From positions 1 to 5,839 of the forward strand of contig JACQEV010000227.1 of assembly GCA_016200385.1 (NCBI GenBank): a DNA stretch of 5,839 nucleotides. Reading direction: 5' to 3'. The stretch comes from Candidatus Methylomirabilota bacterium. GTDB lineage: Bacteria > Methylomirabilota > Methylomirabilia > Methylomirabilales > Methylomirabilaceae. The translations under genes were made by a program, and so were the position numbers. Below, piece by piece: positions 1 to 5,839 of the stretch. The notes beneath the pieces are model-generated. The model worked only from the letters and a program-made list of their open reading frames with translations, was not told the origin of the DNA and made no database searches. Position 1 is the first letter of the stretch. The number at the start of each line of letters is the position of its first letter.

Positions 1-1803
1 CTCCAGCGTGCCTTCACCCCTCGGGCCTCGTCCGGGTCGCTACACGTGGTCGCCCTTGATCGCAAAGAGGAGGCCGATGAAGTGGATGAGGCCGTCAGGA
101 ACCTCTTGGCATCCAACGAGGTAGCCATCGCCGTCGTGGTGGGGGGCGGTGATCGCGCCGGAGGGCGACTGCGAGGCCTTGCCTGCTATGTTGGGCCGGG
201 CGTCGCGGCCTGCCTATTCGCTGGCCCGACGGCCCACACGGGGCTCCAGCGCCTGCGTCCCGTCTTGGCAGGCGAAAGACCAGGGAAGATCGGCCATGAC
301 CTGAAGCGGGCTGTGACCACCCTTCGGGACGAGGGCATCGTCATGGGAGGACTCGCCTTTGACACCATGGTGGCCTCCTATCTCCTGAACCCTAACCGGT
401 CAGATCACTCCCTTCAGGCAGTGGCGCTTGAGCAGTTGGCCGTCAAGCCGGAGGCGGGATCATCAGCCGAGGGAATGACTGAGAGCTCGGAGGAGGTGAT
501 GCGGCGAGCGGCCGAAGAGGCTCATTTGGCGTGCCAACTGAAGGAGGTCATGCTTCCAAAGCTTCAAGCGTCTGGGCTCGTTCCGCTATTTGAGACGATC
601 GAGATGCCCTTGATCGAGGTCCTGGCCTCGATGGAGATGGTCGGGTTCAAGGTTGATGGCGATCAGCTCCGCGAGTTGGGGAAGGAGCTTCAGATGCAGC
701 TCGGCCAGCTCGAATCCCGGATCTTCGCCCTGGCCGGTGAGCGTTTCAACATCAATTCTCCCAAACAGTTGGCCGATGTGTTGTTTCAGCGACTTCAGCT
801 CAAGCCACTGAAGCGGACCAAGACCGGCTATTCCACCGATATGGAAGTGCTCCAGCAGTTGGCCAGGACCCATGAGCTACCTGCAGAAGTCCTGAATTAT
901 CGCAGCCTCGCAAAGCTCAAATCGACCTACGTCGATGTCCTCCCGCAGCTCGCCGATCAGCAGACCGGCCGAGTCCACACGTCGTTCAATCAGACGGTGG
1001 CGGCCACGGGACGCCTGAGTTCCAGCGAGCCGAACCTCCAGAACATCCCGGTGCGAAGCGAGTTGGGGCGACGGATCCGGCGGGCCTTCGTCGCCGAGAG
1101 GGGGCATTGGCTCCTCTCGGCAGATTACTCCCAGATCGAGCTGCGGGTGTTGGCGCACCTTTCCGAGGATCAGGCATTGATCGCCGACTTCGCGGCCGAT
1201 GCCGACGTCCACCGCAACACCGCGGCCGAGGTGTTCGCCGTGGGGCCCGAGGCGGTGACGGCCGAGATGCGGCGGCGGGCGAAAGCGATCAACTTCGGCA
1301 TCATCTATGGAATGAGCCCGTATGGTCTGGCCGCGGACCTCGGGATTTCTCAGGAAGAAGCGGCTCTCTACATCGAACGCTACTTTCAGATCTATCGGGG
1401 GGTCAAGGCATTTATCGACCGAACGGTGCAGGAGGCGAAGGAGCGCGGCTTCGTGTCCACGCTCTGGGGACGCCGCCGGGCTATTCCGGAGCTGCAGAGC
1501 GGGAACCAAGCGGTCCGGCAACTGGGAGAGCGGTTGGCGGTGAACACCCCGATTCAGGGGTCGGCTGCCGACCTTATCAAGGTGGCGATGATCGCGATTT
1601 TCCGGCGCCTGAAGCGGGAAGGCCTGGGCACCAGGTTGGTCCTTCAGATCCACGACGAGCTCTTGTTCGAGGTCCCTGAGGCGGAGTTGGAGGTGGCGCG
1701 GGGGGTGGCTGCGGGAGAGATGGAGCGGGCAACATCGCTGCGCGTTCCCCTGAAGGTAGATCTCGGCGTGGGGTCGAATTGGGCCGAGGCTCACGGATCG
1801 TAA
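1..1803 (+). CDS. polA: DNA polymerase I, C-terminal (Klenow-like) part, 5' end outside window
   Basis: Family A DNA polymerase, used in Okazaki fragment maturation and repair synthesis in the cytoplasm. The frame is open from base 1, so the start and 5'-nuclease domain lie upstream; 600 residues are visible, close to a Klenow fragment. Residues 1 to about 190 are the 3'-5' exonuclease fold. The metal-binding D-x-E is replaced around VAIAVVVGGG, and the third exo motif reads AAEEA rather than AAEDA, so proofreading is probably lost, as in Bacillus and Thermus enzymes. The polymerase domain is complete: TGRLSSSEPNLQNIP; motif A DYSQIELR (D375); motif B with R424, K428, F432, Y436; motif C HDE (D552). 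These match E. coli D705, R754, K758, F762, Y766 and D882 at a constant offset of 330, so there are no indels between them. Phe at the 762 position is the usual dideoxy-discriminating form. The end GSNWAEAH is typical. coaE follows 15 bases after the TAA, probably cotranscribed. Confidence 0.98.
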   Translation, partial: LQRAFTPRASSGSLHVVALDRKEEADEVDEAVRNLLASNEVAIAVVVGGGDRAGGRLRGLACYVGPGVAACLFAGPTAHTGLQRLRPVLAGERPGKIGHDLKRAVTTLRDEGIVMGGLAFDTMVASYLLNPNRSDHSLQAVALEQLAVKPEAGSSAEGMTESSEEVMRRAAEEAHLACQLKEVMLPKLQASGLVPLFETIEMPLIEVLASMEMVGFKVDGDQLRELGKELQMQLGQLESRIFALAGERFNINSPKQLADVLFQRLQLKPLKRTKTGYSTDMEVLQQLARTHELPAEVLNYRSLAKLKSTYVDVLPQLADQQTGRVHTSFNQTVAATGRLSSSEPNLQNIPVRSELGRRIRRAFVAERGHWLLSADYSQIELRVLAHLSEDQALIADFAADADVHRNTAAEVFAVGPEAVTAEMRRRAKAINFGIIYGMSPYGLAADLGISQEEAALYIERYFQIYRGVKAFIDRTVQEAKERGFVSTLWGRRRAIPELQSGNQAVRQLGERLAVNTPIQGSAADLIKVAMIAIFRRLKREGLGTRLVLQIHDELLFEVPEAELEVARGVAAGEMERATSLRVPLKVDLGVGSNWAEAHGS

Positions 1804-1818
1804 GCGGGAGCCGGATGT

Positions 1819-2421
1819 ATGTTGGTAGTGGGCCTTACGGGTGGCATCTGTTCTGGCAAGAGCACAGTCGCCGCCATGTTCGAGCGGCTGGGCGCCGTCG
1901 TCATCGATGCGGATCGTGTCGCTCACGAGCTGCAGGCGCCAGGGCAGCCGCTCTTTCGGGCGATCGTGTCGGCATTCGGCCGGCAGATTGTGGGAGAAGA
2001 TGGACGGATCGACCGCCGACGGCTGGGCGCCATCGTCTTCTCGGACCACAAGGCCCGTGCCCGGCTGCAGGAGATCCTCCATCCCGCCATCGTCGAGGAG
2101 TGCGAGCGCCGGATCCAGCAGGCGCGCGCCTCCGGGGCGGCCGTCTGTCTCCTGGACGCTGCGCTGCTCATTGAGAGCGGAAGGCATGCCCGCTTTGATA
2201 GGATGGTCCTCGTCGAGGCCAGCGAAGCCGTCCAGCTCGAGCGGCTGATTGCCCGCATGGGCCTGAGCCGGGAGGAGGCGATGCAGCGCATCAGGTCGCA
2301 GATGCCGCCGGAGGAGAAGCGTCGCCATGCGAAGTTCGTCATCGAGAATGGAGGATCGCTTAATGAGACGGAGCGCCAGGTGAGGGCTGTGTGGGAGCAA
2401 CTGCGCATTCAGAGTTCATAG
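1819..2421 (+). CDS. coaE: Dephospho-CoA kinase
   Basis: Phosphorylates the 3'-hydroxyl of the ribose in dephospho-CoA using ATP, the last step of coenzyme A synthesis; cytosolic P-loop kinase. The 200 residues are normal for the family (about 200-206). The N-terminus carries Walker A GGICSGKS (residues 8-15). It is followed by the conserved D-A-D-x-x-A-H segment (D30, D32, H36), LHPAIVEE, the LLDAALLIESG strand, and the lid/C-terminal signature with MGLSREEA, SQMPPEEK and ENGGS. Start: ATG at 1819 has GGGAG at 1806-1810, 8 bases upstream, and gives the expected M-x-x-x-G-L-T-G-G opening; the ATG at 1815 is out of frame. It sits 15 bases behind polA, a pairing seen in several bacteria, and probably shares its transcript. 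The last codons and TAG stop lie in a heptamer repeat, so the tail LRIQSS may be repeat-derived. No defects seen. Confidence 0.97.
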   Translation: MLVVGLTGGICSGKSTVAAMFERLGAVVIDADRVAHELQAPGQPLFRAIVSAFGRQIVGEDGRIDRRRLGAIVFSDHKARARLQEILHPAIVEECERRIQQARASGAAVCLLDAALLIESGRHARFDRMVLVEASEAVQLERLIARMGLSREEAMQRIRSQMPPEEKRRHAKFVIENGGSLNETERQVRAVWEQLRIQSS

Positions 2422-2434
2422 TTCAGGGTTCAGA
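2407..2434 (+). repeat. Four tandem heptamers (GTTCAGA-like) across the coaE stop
   Basis: Four consecutive 7-base units: ATTCAGA (2407), GTTCATA (2414), GTTCAGG (2421), GTTCAGA (2428). The consensus is GTTCAGA with one difference or none per unit. The coaE stop codon TAG (2419-2421) spans the second and third units. Short heptamer tandem arrays in intergenic DNA are known from other bacteria such as cyanobacteria. Function here is unknown, and the array may simply be a slippage product. Confidence 0.75.
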
Positions 2435-2481
2435 GACATCGGAAGCCGGAACCTTCGCACTCTGAGGCGTTGAAAAAAGGC

Positions 2482-2510
2482 TTGACAAAGGGCAAGGGGC
2501 TCTCTAGACT
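2482..2510 (+). promoter_or_regulatory. Sigma70-type promoter for rho
   Basis: Perfect -35 TTGACA at 2482-2487, a 17-base spacer, and -10 TAGACT at 2505-2510 (4 of 6 to TATAAT). An A/T-rich start region (AAAATCGAAA) follows, so transcription should begin near 2516-2518. It is the best promoter-like site in the gap and makes rho an independent transcription unit with a leader of about 290 nt to the ATG at 2806. Confidence 0.7.
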
Positions 2511-2547
2511 AAAATCGAAAATCTCGCTGAGGATTCAACTTCTATTG

Positions 2548-2604
2548 AGCGTCTGGGCTCGTGAGGCATTCCCGTGGATTTGACGGACCGTCGAGCATGA
2601 CGCT
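2548..2604 (+). other. Possible compound stem-loop 1 in the rho leader
   Basis: AGCGTC (2548-2553) pairs with GACGCT (2599-2604). After a 3/2-base internal loop, GCTCG (2557-2561) pairs with CGAGC (2592-2596). That gives 11 base pairs closing a 30-base apical region. No T-run follows, so it is not a terminator. The apical region also holds the near-palindrome GACGGACCGTC (2582-2592), which could compete with the inner helix. Stability was not calculated. Confidence 0.35.
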
Positions 2605-2613
2605 GCCTGAGAT

Positions 2614-2660
2614 CTGACCTATCTTGCTCTCCGATTCAGACCGTTGTTTCCCACGCCTCC
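2614..2660 (+). promoter_or_regulatory. C/T-rich, G-poor segment resembling a Rho loading (rut) site
   Basis: By hand count, 47 bases contain 19 C and 7 G, with C+T at 34 of 47, in a window where C and G are otherwise about balanced. Many YC dinucleotides are spread along it and there is no strong internal pairing. Rho's primary site binds such RNA, so this is a plausible loading site for autogenous attenuation. rut sites have no strict consensus, so the call is tentative. Confidence 0.35.
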
Positions 2661-2679
2661 GGCAGGGCTCCTTTACTTG

Positions 2680-2725
2680 GTGACCGGGCCGCCACATCGA
2701 TGTGCGCCACTCGGTGATCGGTCAC
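2680..2725 (+). other. Stem-loop 2 in the rho leader with 12-base palindrome
   Basis: GTGACCG (2680-2686) pairs with CGGTCAC (2719-2725), seven perfect pairs. Inside, GGC (2687-2689) pairs with GCC (2706-2708), and the perfect palindrome CACATCGATGTG occupies 2693-2704. No T-tract follows, so it is not an intrinsic terminator. It could be a leader RNA structure, or a DNA operator given the palindrome. Which one, if either, is unknown. Confidence 0.4.
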
Positions 2726-2765
2726 AGGTAAGGGCGGGTACCAGATCGAAATCGCGAAACAGGAT

Positions 2766-2786
2766 CATCATTAACAACATCATTAA
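2766..2786 (+). repeat. Direct repeat CATCATTAA x2 before the rho ribosome binding site
   Basis: CATCATTAA at 2766-2774 and again at 2778-2786, separated by CAA (12-base period). The AT-rich, probably unpaired stretch runs into the Shine-Dalgarno sequence, because the final AA belongs to AAGGAG. It may help ribosome loading. It stands out against the GC-rich surroundings. Confidence 0.6.
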
Positions 2787-2796
2787 GGAGTAGGAG
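2785..2796 (+). promoter_or_regulatory. Tandem Shine-Dalgarno sequences for rho
   Basis: AAGGAG (2785-2790) is followed directly by TAGGAG (2791-2796). The second ends 9 bases before ATG 2806, a good distance, and is the main support for that start. The first lies 5 bases before an out-of-frame GTG at 2796 that opens a 9-codon frame ending at 2825. A third purine run (AAGGGGGG, 2884-2891) precedes the inner ATG at 2896. Confidence 0.6.
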
Positions 2797-2805
2797 TGCG
2801 CGTAG

Positions 2806-4077
2806 ATGGCCTCACCAGCGTCTGAACCGACCAGGCGAACCACTACTGCATCAGAAGCGAAGGAGACGGTCGCGGCCCTTCCCAAGGGGGGATCGATGAA
2901 CATCGTCGAGCTGAAGGAAAAGACCATCTCTGAGCTGACTTCCATTGCCAGGAGCCTGAATGTGGTGGGCGCCAGTGGTCTCCGCAAGCAGGAACTCATC
3001 TTCAAGATCCTTGAGGCACAAACGGAGAAAAGCGGGCTGATCTTCGCAGAAGGAGTGCTGGAGGTCCTCCCCGACGGATTCGGATTCCTGCGGGCGCCGG
3101 ACTACAACTACTTGCCGGGGCCGGACGACATCTACGTGTCGCCATCGCAGATCCGACGTTTCGATCTCAGGACCGGCGATACGGTGTCGGGGCAGGTCCG
3201 ACCCCCCAAGGAAGGGGAACGCTACTTCGCCCTCCTCAAGGTCGAGGCCGTCAACTTTGAAAACCCGGAGCTGATCAAGGAGAAAGTCCTCTTCGATAAT
3301 CTGACCCCTCTTTTCCCGAATCAGCGGATTCGGCTGGAGACCCTGATTGTCGCCCCGCCGAGGACGGGGAAAACCATTCTCCTCCAGAAGATCGCGAACA
3401 GTATCACCAAGAACCATCCCGAGGTGATCTTGATCGTGCTCCTGATCGACGAGCGACCGGAGGAGGTGACCGATTTCCAGCGCTCCGTGAAGGCTGAGGT
3501 GGTGAGCTCGACCTTCGACGAACCGGCCACGCGCCACGTGCAGGTGGCCGAAATGGTGATCGAAAAGGCCAAGCGGTTGGTGGAGCATAAGCGGGATGTG
3601 GTGATCCTGCTGGACTCCATCACGCGGTTGGGGCGGGCGTACAACACGATTGTCCCGCCGAGCGGCAAGGTCCTCTCTGGCGGCGTGGACAGCAACGCGC
3701 TGCAGCGCCCAAAACGGTTCTTCGGAGCCGCGCGGAACATCGAAGAGGGTGGAAGCCTCACGATCATGGCCACGGCCCTCATTGACACGGGCAGCCGGAT
3801 TGACGATGTGATCTTTGAGGAGTTCAAGGGTACTGGCAACTGCGAACTCGTCCTGGATCGAAGGTTGGTGGACAAGCGGGTCTTCCCTGCCATCGATATC
3901 TTCCGGTCAGGCACGCGCAAAGAGGAACTCCTGCTGACGCAAGAGGAGCTCAACCGGATGTGGGTCCTCCGCAAGGTCCTCCAGACCATGGGTGTGGTGG
4001 AGGCAATGGAACTCCTTCTTGAGAAGTTGAAGGAAGCCAAGAGCAACGAGGAGTTCTTGAGGGCCATGAATTCTTGA
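2806..4077 (+). CDS. rho: Transcription termination factor Rho, lacking a 25-residue segment before Walker A
   Basis: Hexameric RNA-dependent ATPase/translocase that ends transcription of untranslated RNA. Length is 423 aa from ATG 2806, or 393 from ATG 2896, where homology to E. coli Rho (419 aa) begins at MNIVELK. Both starts have purine-rich ribosome sites; residues 1-30 are a Ser/Thr/Ala-rich extension. Numbering below is from 2896. The RNA-binding domain has DGFGFLR (F62, F64, R66) and Y80, at E. coli positions. The ATPase core has Walker A PPRTGKT (K159, T160), DERPEE (E186, R187), Walker B LLDS (D240), the SGKVLSGG Q-loop, the KGTGN R-loop, R328 and arginine finger R341. All equal E. 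coli K184, T185, E211, R212, D265, R353 and R366 minus 25. The odd point: RIRLET (144-149) runs straight into LIVAPP, omitting E. coli 150-174. The frame stays open, so this is not a simple pseudogene. It has its own promoter, long leader and terminator. Identity is certain; activity is not. Confidence 0.95.
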   Translation: MASPASEPTRRTTTASEAKETVAALPKGGSMNIVELKEKTISELTSIARSLNVVGASGLRKQELIFKILEAQTEKSGLIFAEGVLEVLPDGFGFLRAPDYNYLPGPDDIYVSPSQIRRFDLRTGDTVSGQVRPPKEGERYFALLKVEAVNFENPELIKEKVLFDNLTPLFPNQRIRLETLIVAPPRTGKTILLQKIANSITKNHPEVILIVLLIDERPEEVTDFQRSVKAEVVSSTFDEPATRHVQVAEMVIEKAKRLVEHKRDVVILLDSITRLGRAYNTIVPPSGKVLSGGVDSNALQRPKRFFGAARNIEEGGSLTIMATALIDTGSRIDDVIFEEFKGTGNCELVLDRRLVDKRVFPAIDIFRSGTRKEELLLTQEELNRMWVLRKVLQTMGVVEAMELLLEKLKEAKSNEEFLRAMNS

Positions 4078-4104
4078 GGTATGTCCCCCGAACAGACGCC
4101 ACCC

Positions 4105-4133
4105 AACAGCCCGCCGAGAGGACGGGCTGTTTT
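4105..4133 (+). terminator. Intrinsic terminator of rho
   Basis: AACAGCCCG (4105-4113) and CGGGCTGTT (4123-4131) form a perfect 9-bp stem with a 9-base loop, ending in TTTT (4130-4133), 27 bases past the rho stop. The T-tract is short and broken by GC, so termination may be partial. The site separates rho from rpmE. Confidence 0.75.
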
Positions 4134-4137
4134 GCAT

Positions 4138-4166
4138 TGAGCGGGCTCAGCCTTTGGACGTATAAT
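4138..4166 (+). promoter_or_regulatory. Sigma70-type promoter for rpmE-prfA-prmC
   Basis: TTGAGC at 4138-4143 (4 of 6), a 17-base spacer, then a perfect TATAAT at 4161-4166. The start should fall near 4173, inside the small palindrome GACGCGTC (4170-4177), giving a leader of about 46 nt. It begins within 5 bases of the rho terminator. No Zur-like operator (TGATAAT-type) is visible, which fits the zinc-containing form of L31 made constitutively. Confidence 0.75.
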
Positions 4167-4218
4167 GACGACGCGTCTAGCGTACTGAACAATCAGAAGG
4201 TTCCAGGGAGGGAGGATT

Positions 4219-4494
4219 ATGAAACCCGGTATCCACCCCAACTATCAACCCACTACGGTCACGTGCGCCTGCGGTGAGGTGGTCCACACCCGCTCCACCG
4301 TGCCTGGTCTACGAGTGGAGATCTGCTCAAAATGCCACCCGCTGTTCACCGGCCGCCAGAAGCTGATCGACACTGAGGGGCGGGTCGATCGGTTCCGGAG
4401 GAAGTATCGCAGGAAGCCGAAGGAGGCCGAACTGGCTGCTGAGGCCGCCTCTGCTGATGCGCCGACAGTGGTTCCGGAGGAGGCAGCCCCATAA
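4219..4494 (+). CDS. rpmE: 50S ribosomal protein L31, zinc-binding (C+) type
   Basis: L31 sits on the large subunit near the central protuberance and helps bridge to the small subunit. MKPGIHPNY at the start, C16-x-C18, C36-x-x-C39 followed by HPLFTG, and [10 protein letters not shown] are the family signature. All four cysteines of the zinc-binding form are present. Start ATG 4219 has a strong purine-rich site (GGGAGGGAGGA, 4206-4216). The protein is 91 residues against 70 in E. coli. The extra residues, from about 65 on, are basic at first (KPKEAE) and then Ala/Glu/Pro-rich and probably disordered. It follows a promoter directly and lies 34 bases ahead of prfA, so it likely leads an operon rpmE-prfA-prmC. 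Confidence 0.96.
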   Translation: MKPGIHPNYQPTTVTCACGEVVHTRSTVPGLRVEICSKCHPLFTGRQKLIDTEGRVDRFRRKYRRKPKEAELAAEAASADAPTVVPEEAAP

Positions 4495-4528
4495 TCGCGG
4501 TGCCGTTCCGTGTGAGAGGGTGATCTCG

Positions 4529-5605
<1,077 letters not shown>

Positions 5606-5607
5606 AA

Positions 5608-5839
5608 ATGGGATTCATGACCTCGAAGGAAGTGCGGGGTGCCGACGAGTCCCCGTCCGTACTTACGGATTCGGTGCCCGCCACCTGTTCTGGATCCGGC
5701 AGTGACGGGTATACGTACCGGCGTCTGGTTGAGCGGCTGCTGCGGGCCGGCGTGGAGAGCGCGTTGCTCGACGCTGCCTGCCTCATGGAAGCCGCCTCAG
5801 GGATCCCGCGGTGGCGCTTCATCTTGGAACCACAGCGAT
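5608..5839 (+). CDS. prmC: Release factor glutamine methyltransferase, N-terminal part, cut by window end
   Basis: PrmC (HemK) uses S-adenosylmethionine to methylate the GGQ glutamine of RF1 and RF2. About 77 residues are visible, with no stop before the window edge. From about residue 38 (YTYRRLVERLLRAGVESALL, then DAACLMEAASG and RWRFILEP) it matches the helical substrate-binding domain: L-x-x-A-G-V-x-x-x-x-L-D-A followed by a short loop and R-x-x-x-I/L. The methyltransferase domain with NPPY lies beyond the window, so the call leans on this short match and the classic prfA-prmC order. Residues 1-37 are Ser/Asp/Pro-rich and not typical. Start options are GTG 5602 (GTGA overlap with the prfA stop, GAGAG 7 bases upstream), ATG 5608 (2 bases after it) and ATG 5617; I chose 5608 without strong preference. 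Confidence 0.82.
   Translation, partial: MGFMTSKEVRGADESPSVLTDSVPATCSGSGSDGYTYRRLVERLLRAGVESALLDAACLMEAASGIPRWRFILEPQR

Larger units (their letters stand above)
2511..2805 (+). promoter_or_regulatory. Long rho 5' leader, candidate autoregulatory (attenuation) region
   Basis: This non-coding stretch lies between the predicted rho promoter and the rho start. In order it holds a possible compound stem-loop (2548-2604), a C/T-rich G-poor segment (2614-2660), a second stem-loop with a 12-base palindrome (2680-2725), and an AT-rich direct repeat directly before the ribosome binding site. No convincing protein gene, tRNA or known riboswitch was recognised. In E. coli and other bacteria rho is autoregulated by Rho-dependent termination in its own leader. 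The C-rich, G-poor stretch fits that, but the regulatory role here is inference. Confidence 0.5.

Noticed and set aside
1107..1679. 190-codon + strand frame inside polA
   Set aside because: Second-frame shadow of the polymerase motifs A to C; Gly/Arg-rich composition without a domain.
877..2400. 507-codon open frame on the minus strand, antisense to polA and coaE
   Set aside because: It lies opposite two certain genes, crosses the polA/coaE boundary, is rich in Arg/Leu/His/Pro as expected from reversed GC-rich codons, and shows no recognisable domain.
2425..2455. Possible coaE terminator (AGGGTTC with GAACCTT)
   Set aside because: Seven pairs including a G-U with a 17-base loop and no following T-run; it also reuses the heptamer repeat.
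2597..2617. Six-codon frame MTLPEI in the rho leader as a rhoL-type leader peptide
   Set aside because: No good ribosome site ahead of it and too short to distinguish from chance; the ATG sits within a predicted stem-loop.
3321..4241. 306-codon minus-strand open frame opposite rho
   Set aside because: Ser/Arg-rich shadow of the rho reading frame that runs through the rho terminator and the rpmE promoter; no family resemblance.
4457..4528. Longer prfA start inside rpmE
   Set aside because: The 24 extra codons are Arg-rich, overlap rpmE and match nothing in RF1; ATG 4529 gives the normal family length and has a suitably spaced ribosome site.

Overview
The window holds a compact block of bacterial housekeeping genes, all on the + strand, in the order polA (3' part) - coaE - rho - rpmE - prfA - prmC (5' part). 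The DNA is GC-rich (roughly 60%) with strong G/C preference at third codon positions. The run rho-rpmE-prfA-prmC next to coaE and polA resembles gene order I know from Deltaproteobacteria such as Geobacter and from related deep lineages such as candidate phylum NC10. I cannot fix the phylum from sequence alone. Nothing indicates plasmid, phage or recently acquired DNA.

Layout. Bases 1-1803 encode the Klenow-like part of DNA polymerase I; its proofreading site is degenerate and its polymerase site intact. Fifteen bases later comes coaE (1819-2421), the last enzyme of coenzyme A synthesis. Its 3' end and stop codon lie inside four tandem copies of a heptamer related to GTTCAGA. A 384-base gap follows. 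It contains a good sigma70-type promoter (TTGACA-N17-TAGACT) and a leader of about 290 nt with two possible stem-loops, a C/T-rich G-poor stretch, and an AT-rich ribosome-loading region. The leader belongs to rho (2806-4077, conserved core from 2896). A 9-bp-stem hairpin with a short T-tract ends rho, and a TTGAGC-N17-TATAAT promoter starts directly behind it. This promoter should drive rpmE (ribosomal protein L31), prfA (release factor 1) and prmC (the methyltransferase that modifies the release-factor GGQ glutamine; cut by the window end).

The genes share a replication/translation/termination theme. RF1 and PrmC are enzyme substrate and modifier, L31 is a ribosomal protein, and Rho ends transcription of untranslated RNA. 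The rho leader looks suited to autogenous attenuation, as known for other bacterial rho genes.

The main oddity is in Rho. Counted from base 2896 it keeps exact E. coli numbering through residue 149, then lacks 25 residues (E. coli 150-174, including the conserved D-L-x-x-P-I-G-x-G-Q-R-G region) just before Walker A. After that it resumes with a constant offset of 25 and every catalytic residue present. This is either a real, unusual Rho or a 75-bp assembly/sequencing deletion. I saw no wholly new system here.
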